From Blastococcus fimeti (GTDB taxonomy: Bacteria; Actinomycetota; Actinomycetes; Mycobacteriales; Geodermatophilaceae), in contig FNAW01000008.1 of NCBI GenBank assembly GCA_900102115.1, positions 24,868 through 88,867 of the forward strand: DNA of 64,000 nucleotides, read 5' to 3'. The translations under genes were made by a program, and so were the position numbers. A model generated the notes under the pieces. It saw nothing but the letters and a program-made list of their open reading frames with translations. It made no database searches and had not been told where the DNA came from. Below, in pieces: positions 49,982-57,882 of this stretch (the first letter of the stretch is position 1; every line of letters begins with the position of its first letter).

Positions 49982-50584
49982 TCAGCGGAGCAGCCCCGGG
50001 AAGCCGGCGGTGAGCTCCGCGAACGCCTGCCGCAGGTGGGTGCCCAGCGCGGAGCGCTCGTCGGCCAGCCACGCCTCGAACGCCGTCGTCGCGGCGGCGC
50101 GGGTCGTGGCGGCGACCAACCGCGGGACCAGGTCGGTGGCGGCCGTCCCGGAGCGACCCGCGACGTGCCGGGCGACCACCCGGTCGACCTCGGCGAACCG
50201 CAGCTGCGAGTGCGCCAGCAGCGCCGGCTCGGTGAGGATGAGCAGCATCCGTTCACGGAGCAGCGGCAGCTCGGCCACCGCGTAGTCGTTCACCTCCACG
50301 TAGGCCGCGCAGACCGAGGCGAGCACCGGCTGGGCCGGGTCCGTGGCGGCCAGCAGCTCGTCGAGCCGCGTCACGTGCGCGGCGAAGTCGCCCCACACGG
50401 CGTCGGCCTTCGTCGCGAAGTACCGGAAGAACGTGCGCCGGCTGATGCCGGCCGCGTCGGCGACCTCGTCGGTCGTCACCTGCTCGAAGCCGCGGAGCGT
50501 GAACAGGTCCAGCGCTGCCCGCTCGACGCGGGCACGCGTGCCCTCGGCCGGGGCGCCCGGCGGGGCGGTCTCGATCGCGGTCAC
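49982..50584 (-). CDS. mftR: Mycofactocin system TetR-family regulator
   Basis: 200 residues from GTG 50584. The DNA-binding domain has ALDLFTLRGFEQVTTDEVAD and AGISRRTFFRYFATKADAVW, the FFRYF signature being typical of MftR. The C-terminal ligand domain is helical. MftR of M. tuberculosis is a repressor released by long-chain acyl-CoA. It is divergent from mftABC and upstream of mftD, so it can control both sides through the palindromes at 49919 and 50646. Confidence 0.92.
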   Translation of the reverse strand: MTAIETAPPGAPAEGTRARVERAALDLFTLRGFEQVTTDEVADAAGISRRTFFRYFATKADAVWGDFAAHVTRLDELLAATDPAQPVLASVCAAYVEVNDYAVAELPLLRERMLLILTEPALLAHSQLRFAEVDRVVARHVAGRSGTAATDLVPRLVAATTRAAATTAFEAWLADERSALGTHLRQAFAELTAGFPGLLR

Positions 50585-50637
50585 GCACGCATTGTGCCTC
50601 CGCCGGGTCCCGGCCACGGGGGATCGGGGACCCCCGG

Positions 50638-50667
50638 TTGCCCCGTGGCACCCGGTGTCATTAGCCT
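50638..50667 (+). promoter_or_regulatory. mftA promoter with operator in the spacer
   Basis: -35 TTGCCC (50638-50643), 18-base spacer, -10 TAGCCT (50662-50667). The spacer holds TGGCACC-C-GGTGTCA (50646-50660), the same palindrome as at mftD with one mismatch between arms. A TetR-type repressor bound there would block RNA polymerase. Confidence 0.65.
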
Positions 50668-50707
50668 CCCTGCATCCGTCCGTGACCGCGATCACCAGGA
50701 GTGCGCC

Positions 50708-50824
50708 ATGCCCGAGAACCACGCTGACGTCGACGCCGCCCCGGCCCCCGCCGCCGAGGAGACCCTGGTGGAGGAGTCGCTGGTCGAGGAGGTCTCGATC
50801 GACGGCATGTGCGGCGTCTACTGA
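50708..50824 (+). CDS. mftA: Mycofactocin precursor peptide
   Basis: 38 residues, opening MPENHADVDAAPAPAAEE and ending in the invariant IDGMCGVY. The last two residues, Val and Tyr, become the redox core after MftC acts; the acidic leader (VEESLVEEVS) binds MftB. Shine-Dalgarno AGGAG lies seven bases upstream. The gene is easily missed because of its length. It is followed after 17 bases by mftB. Confidence 0.96.
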   Translation: MPENHADVDAAPAPAAEETLVEESLVEEVSIDGMCGVY

Positions 50825-50841
50825 GCGACGAGCACACTCCT

Positions 50842-51162
50842 GTGACCGCGGCCGTGACGCCGGTGGAACCCCCGGCCGAGGTCGCGTTCGACCCGGCCCG
50901 GCCCTGGCGGCGCGCCCGCTCGGTCGCGCTGCGGCCGGAGCCCTTCGGCGCGCTGGTCTACCACTTCGGCAACCGGAAGCTCTCCTTCCTCAAGTCGAAG
51001 ACCCTGGTCGCCGTCGTCGAGGCGCTCGCCGACCACTCCAGCGCGAACGCCACGCTCGCCGCCTGCGGCGTGACCGAGGCCCAGCACCCCGCCTACGTGA
51101 AGGCGCTGGCCGACCTCGCCCGCTCGCAGATGATCGAACCGAATCCCGAGGGGACCCCGTGA
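50842..51162 (+). CDS. mftB: Mycofactocin peptide chaperone (RRE type)
   Basis: 106 residues from GTG 50842; a GTG at 50809 would overlap mftA. The core ALRPEPFGALVYHFGNRKLSFL is split here as RPEPFGALVYHFGNRKLSF and is typical of MftB, which binds the MftA leader and presents it to MftC. It overlaps mftC by four bases. Confidence 0.93.
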   Translation: MTAAVTPVEPPAEVAFDPARPWRRARSVALRPEPFGALVYHFGNRKLSFLKSKTLVAVVEALADHSSANATLAACGVTEAQHPAYVKALADLARSQMIEPNPEGTP

Positions 51163-52391
51163 CCGCCGTCCTGCCGTCCCGCACCGCCCGGCCCGACCGA
51201 CCCGTCGGTGGCCGGCTGATCGACCAGTTCGAGTACGGCCTGGACGCGCCCATCTGCCTGACGTGGGAGCTCACCTACGCCTGCAACCTGGCCTGCGCCC
51301 ACTGCCTGTCCTCCTCCGGACGGCGGGATCCGAACGAGCTCTCCACCGCCGAGGCCGAGGCGGTCATCGACGAGCTGCAGCGGATGCAGGTCTTCTACGT
51401 CAACGTCGGCGGCGGCGAGCCCACGGTGCGGCCGGACTTCTGGCACCTGCTCGACTACGCCATCGGCCACGACGTCGGCGTCAAGTTCTCCACGAACGGC
51501 ATCAAGCTCGACAAGACCCGCGCCGCCCAGCTGGCCCGCACCGACTACGTCGACGTGCAGATCTCCCTGGACGGCGCCACCGCCGAGGTGAACGACCGCG
51601 TCCGCGGCGCCGGCTCCTACGCCACCGCGATCCGGGCCCTGGAGAACCTGGCCGAGGCCGGGATGAAGGACTTCAAGGTCTCCGTCGTCGTCACCCGCGA
51701 GAACGCCGGGCAGCTCGACGCGTTCAAGGAGCTCACCGACTCGTTCGGCGCCCAGCTCCGGATCACCCGGCTGCGGCCCTCCGGCCGCGGGGCCGACGTG
51801 TGGGACCAGCTGCACCCGACGCAGGCCCAGCAGCGCGAGCTCTACAACTGGCTGCTGGCCAACGGCGTCGGCGTCCTCACCGGCGACTCGTTCTTCCACC
51901 TGTCGGCGTTCGGCGAGGCCCTGCCCGGGCTCAACCTCTGCGGCGCCGGCCGGGTGGTCTGCCTGATCGACCCCGTGGGTGACGTCTACGCCTGCCCGTT
52001 CGCCATCCACGAGAACTTCCTGGCCGGCAACGTGCGCGACGAGGGCGGCTTCCAGCGGGTGTGGCAGCAGTCGGAGCTCTTCGCCGACCTGCGCAACCCG
52101 CAGACCGGTGGCGCCTGCACCAAGTGCGCACACTTCGACGCCTGCCGCGGTGGCTGCATGGCGGCCAAGTTCTTCACCGGCCTGCCCCTCGACGGCCCCG
52201 ACCCCGAGTGCGTACAGGGCTACGGCGAGAGCGCCCTGGCCGCCCGGGACCTCGAACTGGTCACCCCGCGCAGCCACATCGACCACTCGCACAGCGGTCC
52301 GGTGCGCGGGCAGCCGACGCTGCTCGGGATCCCGTCGATCCCCAGCAAGATCTGCGACGAGTCCCCGCTGGCGGGGCTCGACCTGCGCTGA
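51159..52391 (+). CDS. mftC: Mycofactocin radical SAM maturase
   Basis: 410 residues from GTG 51159. The radical SAM cluster is CNLACAHC (Cys42, Cys46, Cys49) and the C-terminal SPASM region includes VYACPFAIH, GGACTKCAHFDACRGGC. MftC removes the Tyr carboxylate of MftA and makes a carbon-carbon bond between Val and Tyr. With mftA and mftB it forms one tight operon. Confidence 0.96.
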   Translation: MTAVLPSRTARPDRPVGGRLIDQFEYGLDAPICLTWELTYACNLACAHCLSSSGRRDPNELSTAEAEAVIDELQRMQVFYVNVGGGEPTVRPDFWHLLDYAIGHDVGVKFSTNGIKLDKTRAAQLARTDYVDVQISLDGATAEVNDRVRGAGSYATAIRALENLAEAGMKDFKVSVVVTRENAGQLDAFKELTDSFGAQLRITRLRPSGRGADVWDQLHPTQAQQRELYNWLLANGVGVLTGDSFFHLSAFGEALPGLNLCGAGRVVCLIDPVGDVYACPFAIHENFLAGNVRDEGGFQRVWQQSELFADLRNPQTGGACTKCAHFDACRGGCMAAKFFTGLPLDGPDPECVQGYGESALAARDLELVTPRSHIDHSHSGPVRGQPTLLGIPSIPSKICDESPLAGLDLR

Positions 52392-52427
52392 CGCCCCGGA
52401 CCGCCCGACCGGATCCCGGCGCAGGCA

Positions 52428-52456
52428 TTGTCCGGCGGGCTGGGTCCCCCTAGCGT
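52428..52456 (+). promoter_or_regulatory. Sigma-70-type promoter ahead of the second SDR gene
   Basis: TTGTCC (52428-52433), 17-base spacer, TAGCGT (52451-52456). The start site would be near 52463, right at the base of the following hairpin. Confidence 0.55.
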
Positions 52457-52459
52457 CGC

Positions 52460-52500
52460 GGGAAGAGGCGCCCGCCACTCTCGTGGCGGCGCCTCTTCCC
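52460..52500 (+). terminator. Very stable 18-bp hairpin between mftC and the second SDR gene
   Basis: GGGAAGAGGCGCCCGCCAC pairs with GTGGCGGCGCCTCTTCCC around TCTC, with a single bulged C. It can end the mftABC transcript. Because a promoter lies directly ahead, it would also form the very 5' end of the SDR message, so it may be an attenuator or stabilising cap. Confidence 0.6.
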
Positions 52501-52533
52501 GAGGGTGATCGACGACGAGGTCGAGGGGCAGAC

Positions 52534-53370
52534 ATGGGCAAGCTGGACGGCAAGGTCGCATTCATCACCGGCGCCGCTCGAGGGCAGGGGCGGTCGCACG
52601 CGCTGCGGCTCGCGCAGGAGGGCGCCGACATCATCGCGGTCGACGTGCTCGACCAGGTCGGCTCGGTGGGGTACCCGCTGGCCACGCAGGAGGACCTGGA
52701 CGAGACCGTCCGGCTGGTCGAGGCGCTCGACCGGCGGATCGTCGCGAGCAAGGCCGACGTCCGGGACTCCGCCGCGCTGAAGGCGGCGGTGGACGAGGGG
52801 GTCTCGCAACTCGGCCGTGTCGACATCGTGCTGGCCAACGCCGGGATCGCCAGTTTCGCGCCGGTCGGGGAGCTGACCGACGAGATGTGGGACGACATGA
52901 TCGACATCAACCTCACCGGTGTCTTCAAGACGGTCCGGGCAGCCCTCCCGCACCTGCGGGCGCACGGGGAGGGTGGCGCGATCGTCATCACCAGCTCGAC
53001 GGCCGGCATCAAGGGCATGGCGAACCTCGCGCACTACGTGTCGGCCAAGCACGGCGTCGTGGGGCTGATGAAGACGCTGGCCAACGAGCTCGCCCCGGAG
53101 ATGATCCGGGTCAACTCGGTGCACCCGACCTCCGTGGACACCGACATGATCCACAACGAGGCGATCTACGGGCTGTTCATGCCGGACAAGGCCGCGTCCG
53201 AGGTGACCCGCGACGAGGTCGGCGAGATCTTCCAGGCGCTCAACGCGCTGCCGATCCGCTGGGTCGATCCGGTCGACATCAGCAACGCCGTCCTGTTCCT
53301 GGTCAGCGACGACGCCCGCTACATCACCGGCGTCCAGCTGCCCGTGGACGCCGGCTCCGTGATCAAGTGA
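52534..53370 (+). CDS. Mycofactocin-coupled SDR family oxidoreductase
   Basis: 278 residues. Same group as the SDR at 47731: TGAARGQGRSHALRLAQEGA, ILANAGIASF, catalytic Ser in TSSTAGIKG and YVSAKHG (Tyr, Lys). These enzymes keep NAD bound and pass electrons to mycofactocin. An alcohol or terpene-alcohol substrate is likely for the family but not deducible here. Shine-Dalgarno GAGGGG is five bases before the ATG. Confidence 0.92.
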   Translation: MGKLDGKVAFITGAARGQGRSHALRLAQEGADIIAVDVLDQVGSVGYPLATQEDLDETVRLVEALDRRIVASKADVRDSAALKAAVDEGVSQLGRVDIVLANAGIASFAPVGELTDEMWDDMIDINLTGVFKTVRAALPHLRAHGEGGAIVITSSTAGIKGMANLAHYVSAKHGVVGLMKTLANELAPEMIRVNSVHPTSVDTDMIHNEAIYGLFMPDKAASEVTRDEVGEIFQALNALPIRWVDPVDISNAVLFLVSDDARYITGVQLPVDAGSVIK

Positions 53371-53518
53371 CGGGCCGCCGCCCACTCCCCGCCGGAGGCG
53401 CACCTCCGGCCCTCCGAGAGGACGATCGCTGACCGAGCACAGCCTCCACACCACCGGCGACGATCCCCTGATCACCGGCAGCCGGGTCACCGGCGATGAC
53501 GGGGCCTCCGTCCTGGCC

Positions 53519-54427
53519 GTGCGCAGTCGCGTGGCTGCCCACCTGGTGGGACGGGCACGCGAGCTCGACCTGCTGCTGGCCGCGGTGGCCGCCGGTCGTG
53601 ACGTCCTGCTCGAGGGGCCGCCGGGCACCTCCAAGTCGACGCTCCTCCGCTCGATCACCGCGGAGTGGGGCATCCCGCTGGTGTTCGTCGAGGGGAACGC
53701 AGACCTCACCCCGACCCGGCTGGTCGGGCACCACGACCCGGCCCGGGTGCTGCGCGAGGACTACTCACCGGACAACTTCGTCCCCGGCCCGCTGGTCGAG
53801 GCGATGCGCAACGGCGGGTTCCTGTACGTGGAGGAGTTCAACCGCGCGCCCGAGGACACCCTGAACACGCTCCTCACCGCGATGGCCGAGCGCCGCATCG
53901 CCATCCCGCGCGTCGGCGTCGTCGAGGCGCTGCCCAGTTTCCGGGTGATCGCCTCGATGAACCCGTACGACAACATCGGGACCACCCGGTTGTCGTCCTC
54001 GGTGCACGACCGGCTCTGCCGCCTGGCCATCGGCTACCAGGACGCCGAGGCCGAGCGGGGCATCGTCGGCCGGCGCACGGGCGTGGAGTCCCCGCGGCTG
54101 ATCGCCGACGCCGTCGCCCTGACCCGGGCGACGCGGGAGCGCGACGACGTGCGGCAGGGCAGCAGTGTCCGCGGAGCGATCGACACGGCGCTGGTCGCCG
54201 CCCAGCTCGCGGCCATGCGCGGGGTGCCGCTGCCCGACGAGCCGTCGGTCGCGCCGCCGCGCGGGCTGCCGGAGGAGTACACCGGCGTCGTCCTGGACGC
54301 CGTCCTGCTGGCGCTGTCCGGGCGGATCTTCCTCGACGAGACGCTGGAGACCACCCCGGAGTCCGTACTGCGCGAGATCTGGGAGGACCACTTCCTGCTG
54401 CAGCCGGCCGCGGCCGACCCCGGTTGA
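53519..54427 (+). CDS. MoxR-type AAA+ ATPase in the mycofactocin region
   Basis: 302 residues from GTG 53519; the frame is open to a CTG at 53429 preceded by AGAGGA, so a 30-residue extension is possible. Walker A GPPGTSKST, Walker B FLYVEEFNR, sensor IASMNPYDNIG. It shares the FVEGNADLTPTRLVG and GSSVRGAID motifs with the ATPase half of the fused protein at 41474, so they form one subfamily. It follows the SDR gene and precedes a VWA gene by 24 bases. Confidence 0.9.
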   Translation: MRSRVAAHLVGRARELDLLLAAVAAGRDVLLEGPPGTSKSTLLRSITAEWGIPLVFVEGNADLTPTRLVGHHDPARVLREDYSPDNFVPGPLVEAMRNGGFLYVEEFNRAPEDTLNTLLTAMAERRIAIPRVGVVEALPSFRVIASMNPYDNIGTTRLSSSVHDRLCRLAIGYQDAEAERGIVGRRTGVESPRLIADAVALTRATRERDDVRQGSSVRGAIDTALVAAQLAAMRGVPLPDEPSVAPPRGLPEEYTGVVLDAVLLALSGRIFLDETLETTPESVLREIWEDHFLLQPAAADPG

Positions 54428-54451
54428 AGAGCCGTCGAGGCGGACTCCCCG

Positions 54452-55420
54452 GTGACCCGCCGGAGCCGGTCGGGGGCGGCCCGCGGCGCCAAGCCGCTGC
54501 GCCGCCGGCCCAAGCAGCTCACCGAGCAGCCGGCGCTCTACGAGCCGGCCCGCGGCGGGGGAGGGCTGGCGCTCTCCTCCGGTGACCGGAGGCGGACGCG
54601 CACCTCGGCCACGCGATCCGGTGGGACGACCTCGGGTACCACCGACGAGCCGGCCGACCTGATCGCGCTGGCGGACCTGGCGACCGAGAGCTCCGTCGAC
54701 CAGCTCACGCGTCAGCGTGCGCGGCAGATCGCGCAGCGTCTGTCCGTGCCACGGCCGCCGCGGACCCGGCGTCCGCGGCGCGGAGTGGGCGAGCTGACCA
54801 GCACGCCCTGGAGCGGCGGCTCCGACGAACTCGACCTGGAGCGGACCCTCGAGGCGATCGCCGGGAACCCCTGTCCGGAGGAGACCGACGTCGTCGTCCG
54901 GGAGCGGGTACGGCAGCGGCGCGCGGTGGTCCTGGTCGTCGACGTGTCCGGGTCGATGAAGGGTGAGCGGCTCAGGACGGCGGCAGCCACCGTAGGGGCG
55001 CTGGCGGGGGAGCTCGTCCGGGACCAGCTCGCCGTCGTCGCCTTCTGGTCCGATGCGGCGGTGCTGGTGCGCATGGGCGAGCCGGTGGAACCGCTCGCCG
55101 TGCTCGACATTTTGCTCAGGGTTCCTACGCAGGGCCTCACCAACGTCACCTTCGCCCTGGAGACGGCGGCGCGGCAGCTGGCCACGGTGCCGCAGAGGGA
55201 TGCGCGCGTGCTCCTGCTGTCCGACTGCGTGCACAACGCCGGGCCCGACCCGCGGCTGACGGCAGCCCGCCTTCCGCGCCTGGACGTCCTGCTGGACACC
55301 TCCGGGGAGGACGACGTCGAGCTCGGCCGCGACCTCGCCCGGGCCGGGCGGGGTCGGCTGCGGCTGGTCCGCGACCACCGGGACGTCGCCGTGGCGCTGA
55401 GCGCCGTCTTCGCGGACTGA
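54452..55420 (+). CDS. VWA domain protein partner of the MoxR ATPase
   Basis: 322 residues from GTG 54452. A basic, Arg/Pro-rich N-terminal ~110 residues, then a conserved helical stretch (TEETDV region, VVVRERVRQRRAVVLVVD in part) and a VWA domain with the metal site DVSGSMKG, the Thr in TQGLTNVTF and SDCVHNAGPDP. Chelatase-type MoxR/VWA pairs use ATP to remodel a target and insert a metal. The target is probably a protein of this region. An unusual cluster of rare codons lies at 55104-55133. A UUCG-type terminator follows. Confidence 0.88.
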   Translation: MTRRSRSGAARGAKPLRRRPKQLTEQPALYEPARGGGGLALSSGDRRRTRTSATRSGGTTSGTTDEPADLIALADLATESSVDQLTRQRARQIAQRLSVPRPPRTRRPRRGVGELTSTPWSGGSDELDLERTLEAIAGNPCPEETDVVVRERVRQRRAVVLVVDVSGSMKGERLRTAAATVGALAGELVRDQLAVVAFWSDAAVLVRMGEPVEPLAVLDILLRVPTQGLTNVTFALETAARQLATVPQRDARVLLLSDCVHNAGPDPRLTAARLPRLDVLLDTSGEDDVELGRDLARAGRGRLRLVRDHRDVAVALSAVFAD

Positions 55421-55446
55421 TCCACGACATGCCGACCACTGGCTGA

Positions 55447-55469
55447 CCCCACCCCTTCGGGGGGAGGGG
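55447..55469 (+). terminator. Stem-loop with TTCG tetraloop after the VWA gene
   Basis: CCCCACCCC, TTCG, GGGG and a distal GAGGGG pair over eight positions with an internal mismatch, 26 bases after the stop. It separates the MoxR-VWA pair from the GGDEF-EAL gene. Confidence 0.65.
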
Positions 55470-55516
55470 CTGTCGGTGGGCTGCGGAACCGGATCGGGCA
55501 CGCCGATCAGGACGAG

Positions 55517-57352
55517 GTGATCCTCGAACTCCGCACGCGAGCTGCGCGGCTGCTGCCCTCGGGCCGCCGGCTGCCCGAGGCGGTGTGGCAGCGCCGCCAC
55601 ACCGCGATCGTCCGCCTCGCCGCCGGGTGCGCCCTCGGGCTCGTGGTCCTCGCCTGGGTGTGGGGGTACGGGCAGCCCGCCGCGGTCGCCGTCCTCGTCT
55701 CCGTCGCCGGCCCGCTCGCCCTCGCGGTCGCGCCGGGGTTGAACCGCGTGGTCCGGGCGGGTGCGACGACGTGCAGCCTGATGGCCGCCTCGATCGCGCT
55801 CGTGCACCTGTGGGGCGGGGTCACCGAGGCGCACTTCGTGTTCTTCGTGATGATCGGCGTCGTCTCGCTGTACCAGGACTGGGTTCCCTTCGGCATCGCC
55901 GTCGTGGTCGTGGCCGCCCACCACGGCATCCTCGGCACGCTCTACCCCCACGCGGTCTTCGGGCACGGCGGGCTCGGCAACCCCTGGATGTGGGCCGGCG
56001 TCCACGCGGCGTTCGTGCTGGCCGCGAGCCTGGCGCACCTCTCCTCGTGGCGGCTCAACGAGGACCAGGTGCTCAGCGACCCGCTGACCGGCCTGGCCAA
56101 CCGCACCCTGCTCGAGGAGGTCACCCACCGCCTGCTCGCCCGCGGCGGGGCCGTCTCCCTGCTCTTCATCGACATCGACGACTTCAAGGCGGTCAACGAC
56201 GGCCGCGGGCACTCCGCCGGTGACGAGCTGCTGCTCGTGCTGTCCGAGCGCCTGCGCGGCTGCGTCCGTCCCGGCGACGTCGTGGCCCGGATCGGCGGGG
56301 ACGAGTTCGCCGTCGTCGTGGACGGCGGCCCGGACGTCGCCCGTGCCGTGGGCGAGCGGACGCTGGTCGCCCTGTCCGTCCCCGTGCCGCTGGACGACGG
56401 CCCGCTCACGGTGCACTGCAGCGTCGGCGTCGCCTCCGCCACCGATCCCGCCGACCGCACCGCGGGAGCACTGCTGCGCAACGCCGACCTGGCCATGTAC
56501 CTGGCGAAGGCGCAGGGCAAGAACCGGCTGGTCGTGTACGCCGACGGCATGGCCGAGGCCGCCCGCCGCCGGGCCGGCCTGGCCCAGGACCTCGCCGTCG
56601 CGGCCGACGCCGGGCAGCTGGAGGTCCACTACCAGCCCACGGTCCGCCTCGCCGACGGCCGCACCACCGGCTTCGAGGCCCTCGTCCGCTGGAACCACCC
56701 CACCCGCGGCCTCGTCCCGCCGGTCGAGTTCATCCCGCTCGCCGAGGAGACCGGTGCGATCGCCGGCATCGGCAGCTGGGTCCTCCGCGAGGCGCTCCGC
56801 CAGGGCGTCGCGTGGACGGCGGAGACCGGCGAACCCCTGCGCATGGCCGTCAACCTCTCCCCGCGGCAGTTCCACGACGGCAGCGACGTGACCGCCCTCG
56901 TCGTCGCCGCGCTGGCGGAGACCGGCTTCCCCGCGGACCAGCTCACGCTCGAGGTGACCGAGGGCGTGCTCGTCCAGGACGGCGACGCCGTCGTCGCCCA
57001 GCTCCAGTCGCTGCGCGCCCTGGGCATCCGCATCGCGATCGACGACTTCGGCACCGGCTTCTCGGGCCTGTCCTACCTCCGGCACCTGCCGGCGGACATC
57101 ATCAAGATCGACCGCAGCTTCGTCATGGACCTGCCGCGCGGCCGCTCGGCGGTCACCCTGATCACCTCGATCGTCGAACTGGCCCGCACGCTGGGCCTGG
57201 ACATCGTCGCCGAGGGCGTCGAGACCGAGGGCCAGCGGCAGGCGCTCGCCGATCTGGACTGCGGCTCCGCGCAGGGCTACCTGTTCGCCCGGCCCGAGCC
57301 CGCCGACCGCGCGGGCGCCGCCCTCGCCGCCGGCATGCCCGTGCGCAGCTAG
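55517..57352 (+). CDS. Membrane-bound GGDEF-EAL protein (cyclic-di-GMP synthesis and breakdown)
   Basis: 611 residues from GTG 55517. About five membrane helices (residues ~25-180), with a His-rich motif EAHFVFFVM and VVVVAAHHGI typical of a sensory domain that may hold a cofactor. GGDEF domain (~185-345) has the intact ARIGGDEF and an RPGD inhibitory I-site five residues before GGDEF. EAL domain (~355-600) has EALVRW and IDDFGTGFSGLSYL, also intact. Both activities are therefore possible. It sits between the MoxR-VWA pair and mftE without a clear link to mycofactocin. Confidence 0.94.
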   Translation: MILELRTRAARLLPSGRRLPEAVWQRRHTAIVRLAAGCALGLVVLAWVWGYGQPAAVAVLVSVAGPLALAVAPGLNRVVRAGATTCSLMAASIALVHLWGGVTEAHFVFFVMIGVVSLYQDWVPFGIAVVVVAAHHGILGTLYPHAVFGHGGLGNPWMWAGVHAAFVLAASLAHLSSWRLNEDQVLSDPLTGLANRTLLEEVTHRLLARGGAVSLLFIDIDDFKAVNDGRGHSAGDELLLVLSERLRGCVRPGDVVARIGGDEFAVVVDGGPDVARAVGERTLVALSVPVPLDDGPLTVHCSVGVASATDPADRTAGALLRNADLAMYLAKAQGKNRLVVYADGMAEAARRRAGLAQDLAVAADAGQLEVHYQPTVRLADGRTTGFEALVRWNHPTRGLVPPVEFIPLAEETGAIAGIGSWVLREALRQGVAWTAETGEPLRMAVNLSPRQFHDGSDVTALVVAALAETGFPADQLTLEVTEGVLVQDGDAVVAQLQSLRALGIRIAIDDFGTGFSGLSYLRHLPADIIKIDRSFVMDLPRGRSAVTLITSIVELARTLGLDIVAEGVETEGQRQALADLDCGSAQGYLFARPEPADRAGAALAAGMPVRS

Positions 57353-57365
57353 ACCGGCGACCGGG

Positions 57366-57845
57366 TCAGAGCTCGACCTTCTCGTTCTCGCCGCCCTCGA
57401 TCCGCCGGCCGGTCGCCTTGGCCTTCACGAAGCTGAAAGCGGTGGCGAGCCGGCCGCCGGGGCTGTCCCAGTACTCGGCGGAGTCGCCCTCGACCTTCAG
57501 CAGGACGACCGACGGGTCCTCCGGCCCCTGCGGGAACCAGGCCTCGACGCCGCCGTTCCACAGCTCCTTCTTCTTGGCGACGTCGTCGACGACGGTGGCG
57601 GAGCCGGTCAGCGAGACCCGCGTACCGCCGGAGCCCACGCCCACGTTGACCTGGGGCGCGGCCTGGATGTGCTGCACCGGGTGGGAGTCCCGCTCGGCGA
57701 AGAACCAGAGGTCGCCGTCGAACTCGACCGCCTGCAGCGTCATGGGCCGGCTGGTGAGCGTGCCCTCCGGGGTGGTCGTCGTGAGGAAGCCGAACCGCTG
57801 ACCCTTGATCAGCTCGGCGACCTTGCGGGTGTCCTCTGCGCTCAT
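57366..57845 (-). CDS. Pyridoxamine 5'-phosphate oxidase-fold protein (general stress protein 26 type)
   Basis: 159 residues. Split-barrel flavin or F420-binding fold with FGFLTTTTPEGTLTSRPM, LWFFAERDSHPVQHI and the late WFPQGPEDPSVVLLKVEG. Proteins of this group bind FMN or F420 and occur with stress responses. No catalytic role can be assigned. Convergent with the GGDEF-EAL gene. Confidence 0.88.
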   Translation of the reverse strand: MSAEDTRKVAELIKGQRFGFLTTTTPEGTLTSRPMTLQAVEFDGDLWFFAERDSHPVQHIQAAPQVNVGVGSGGTRVSLTGSATVVDDVAKKKELWNGGVEAWFPQGPEDPSVVLLKVEGDSAEYWDSPGGRLATAFSFVKAKATGRRIEGGENEKVEL

Positions 57846-57882
57846 GGGGAGGCCCTTCCCCGGCCCGGGCGCCCCGACACCC

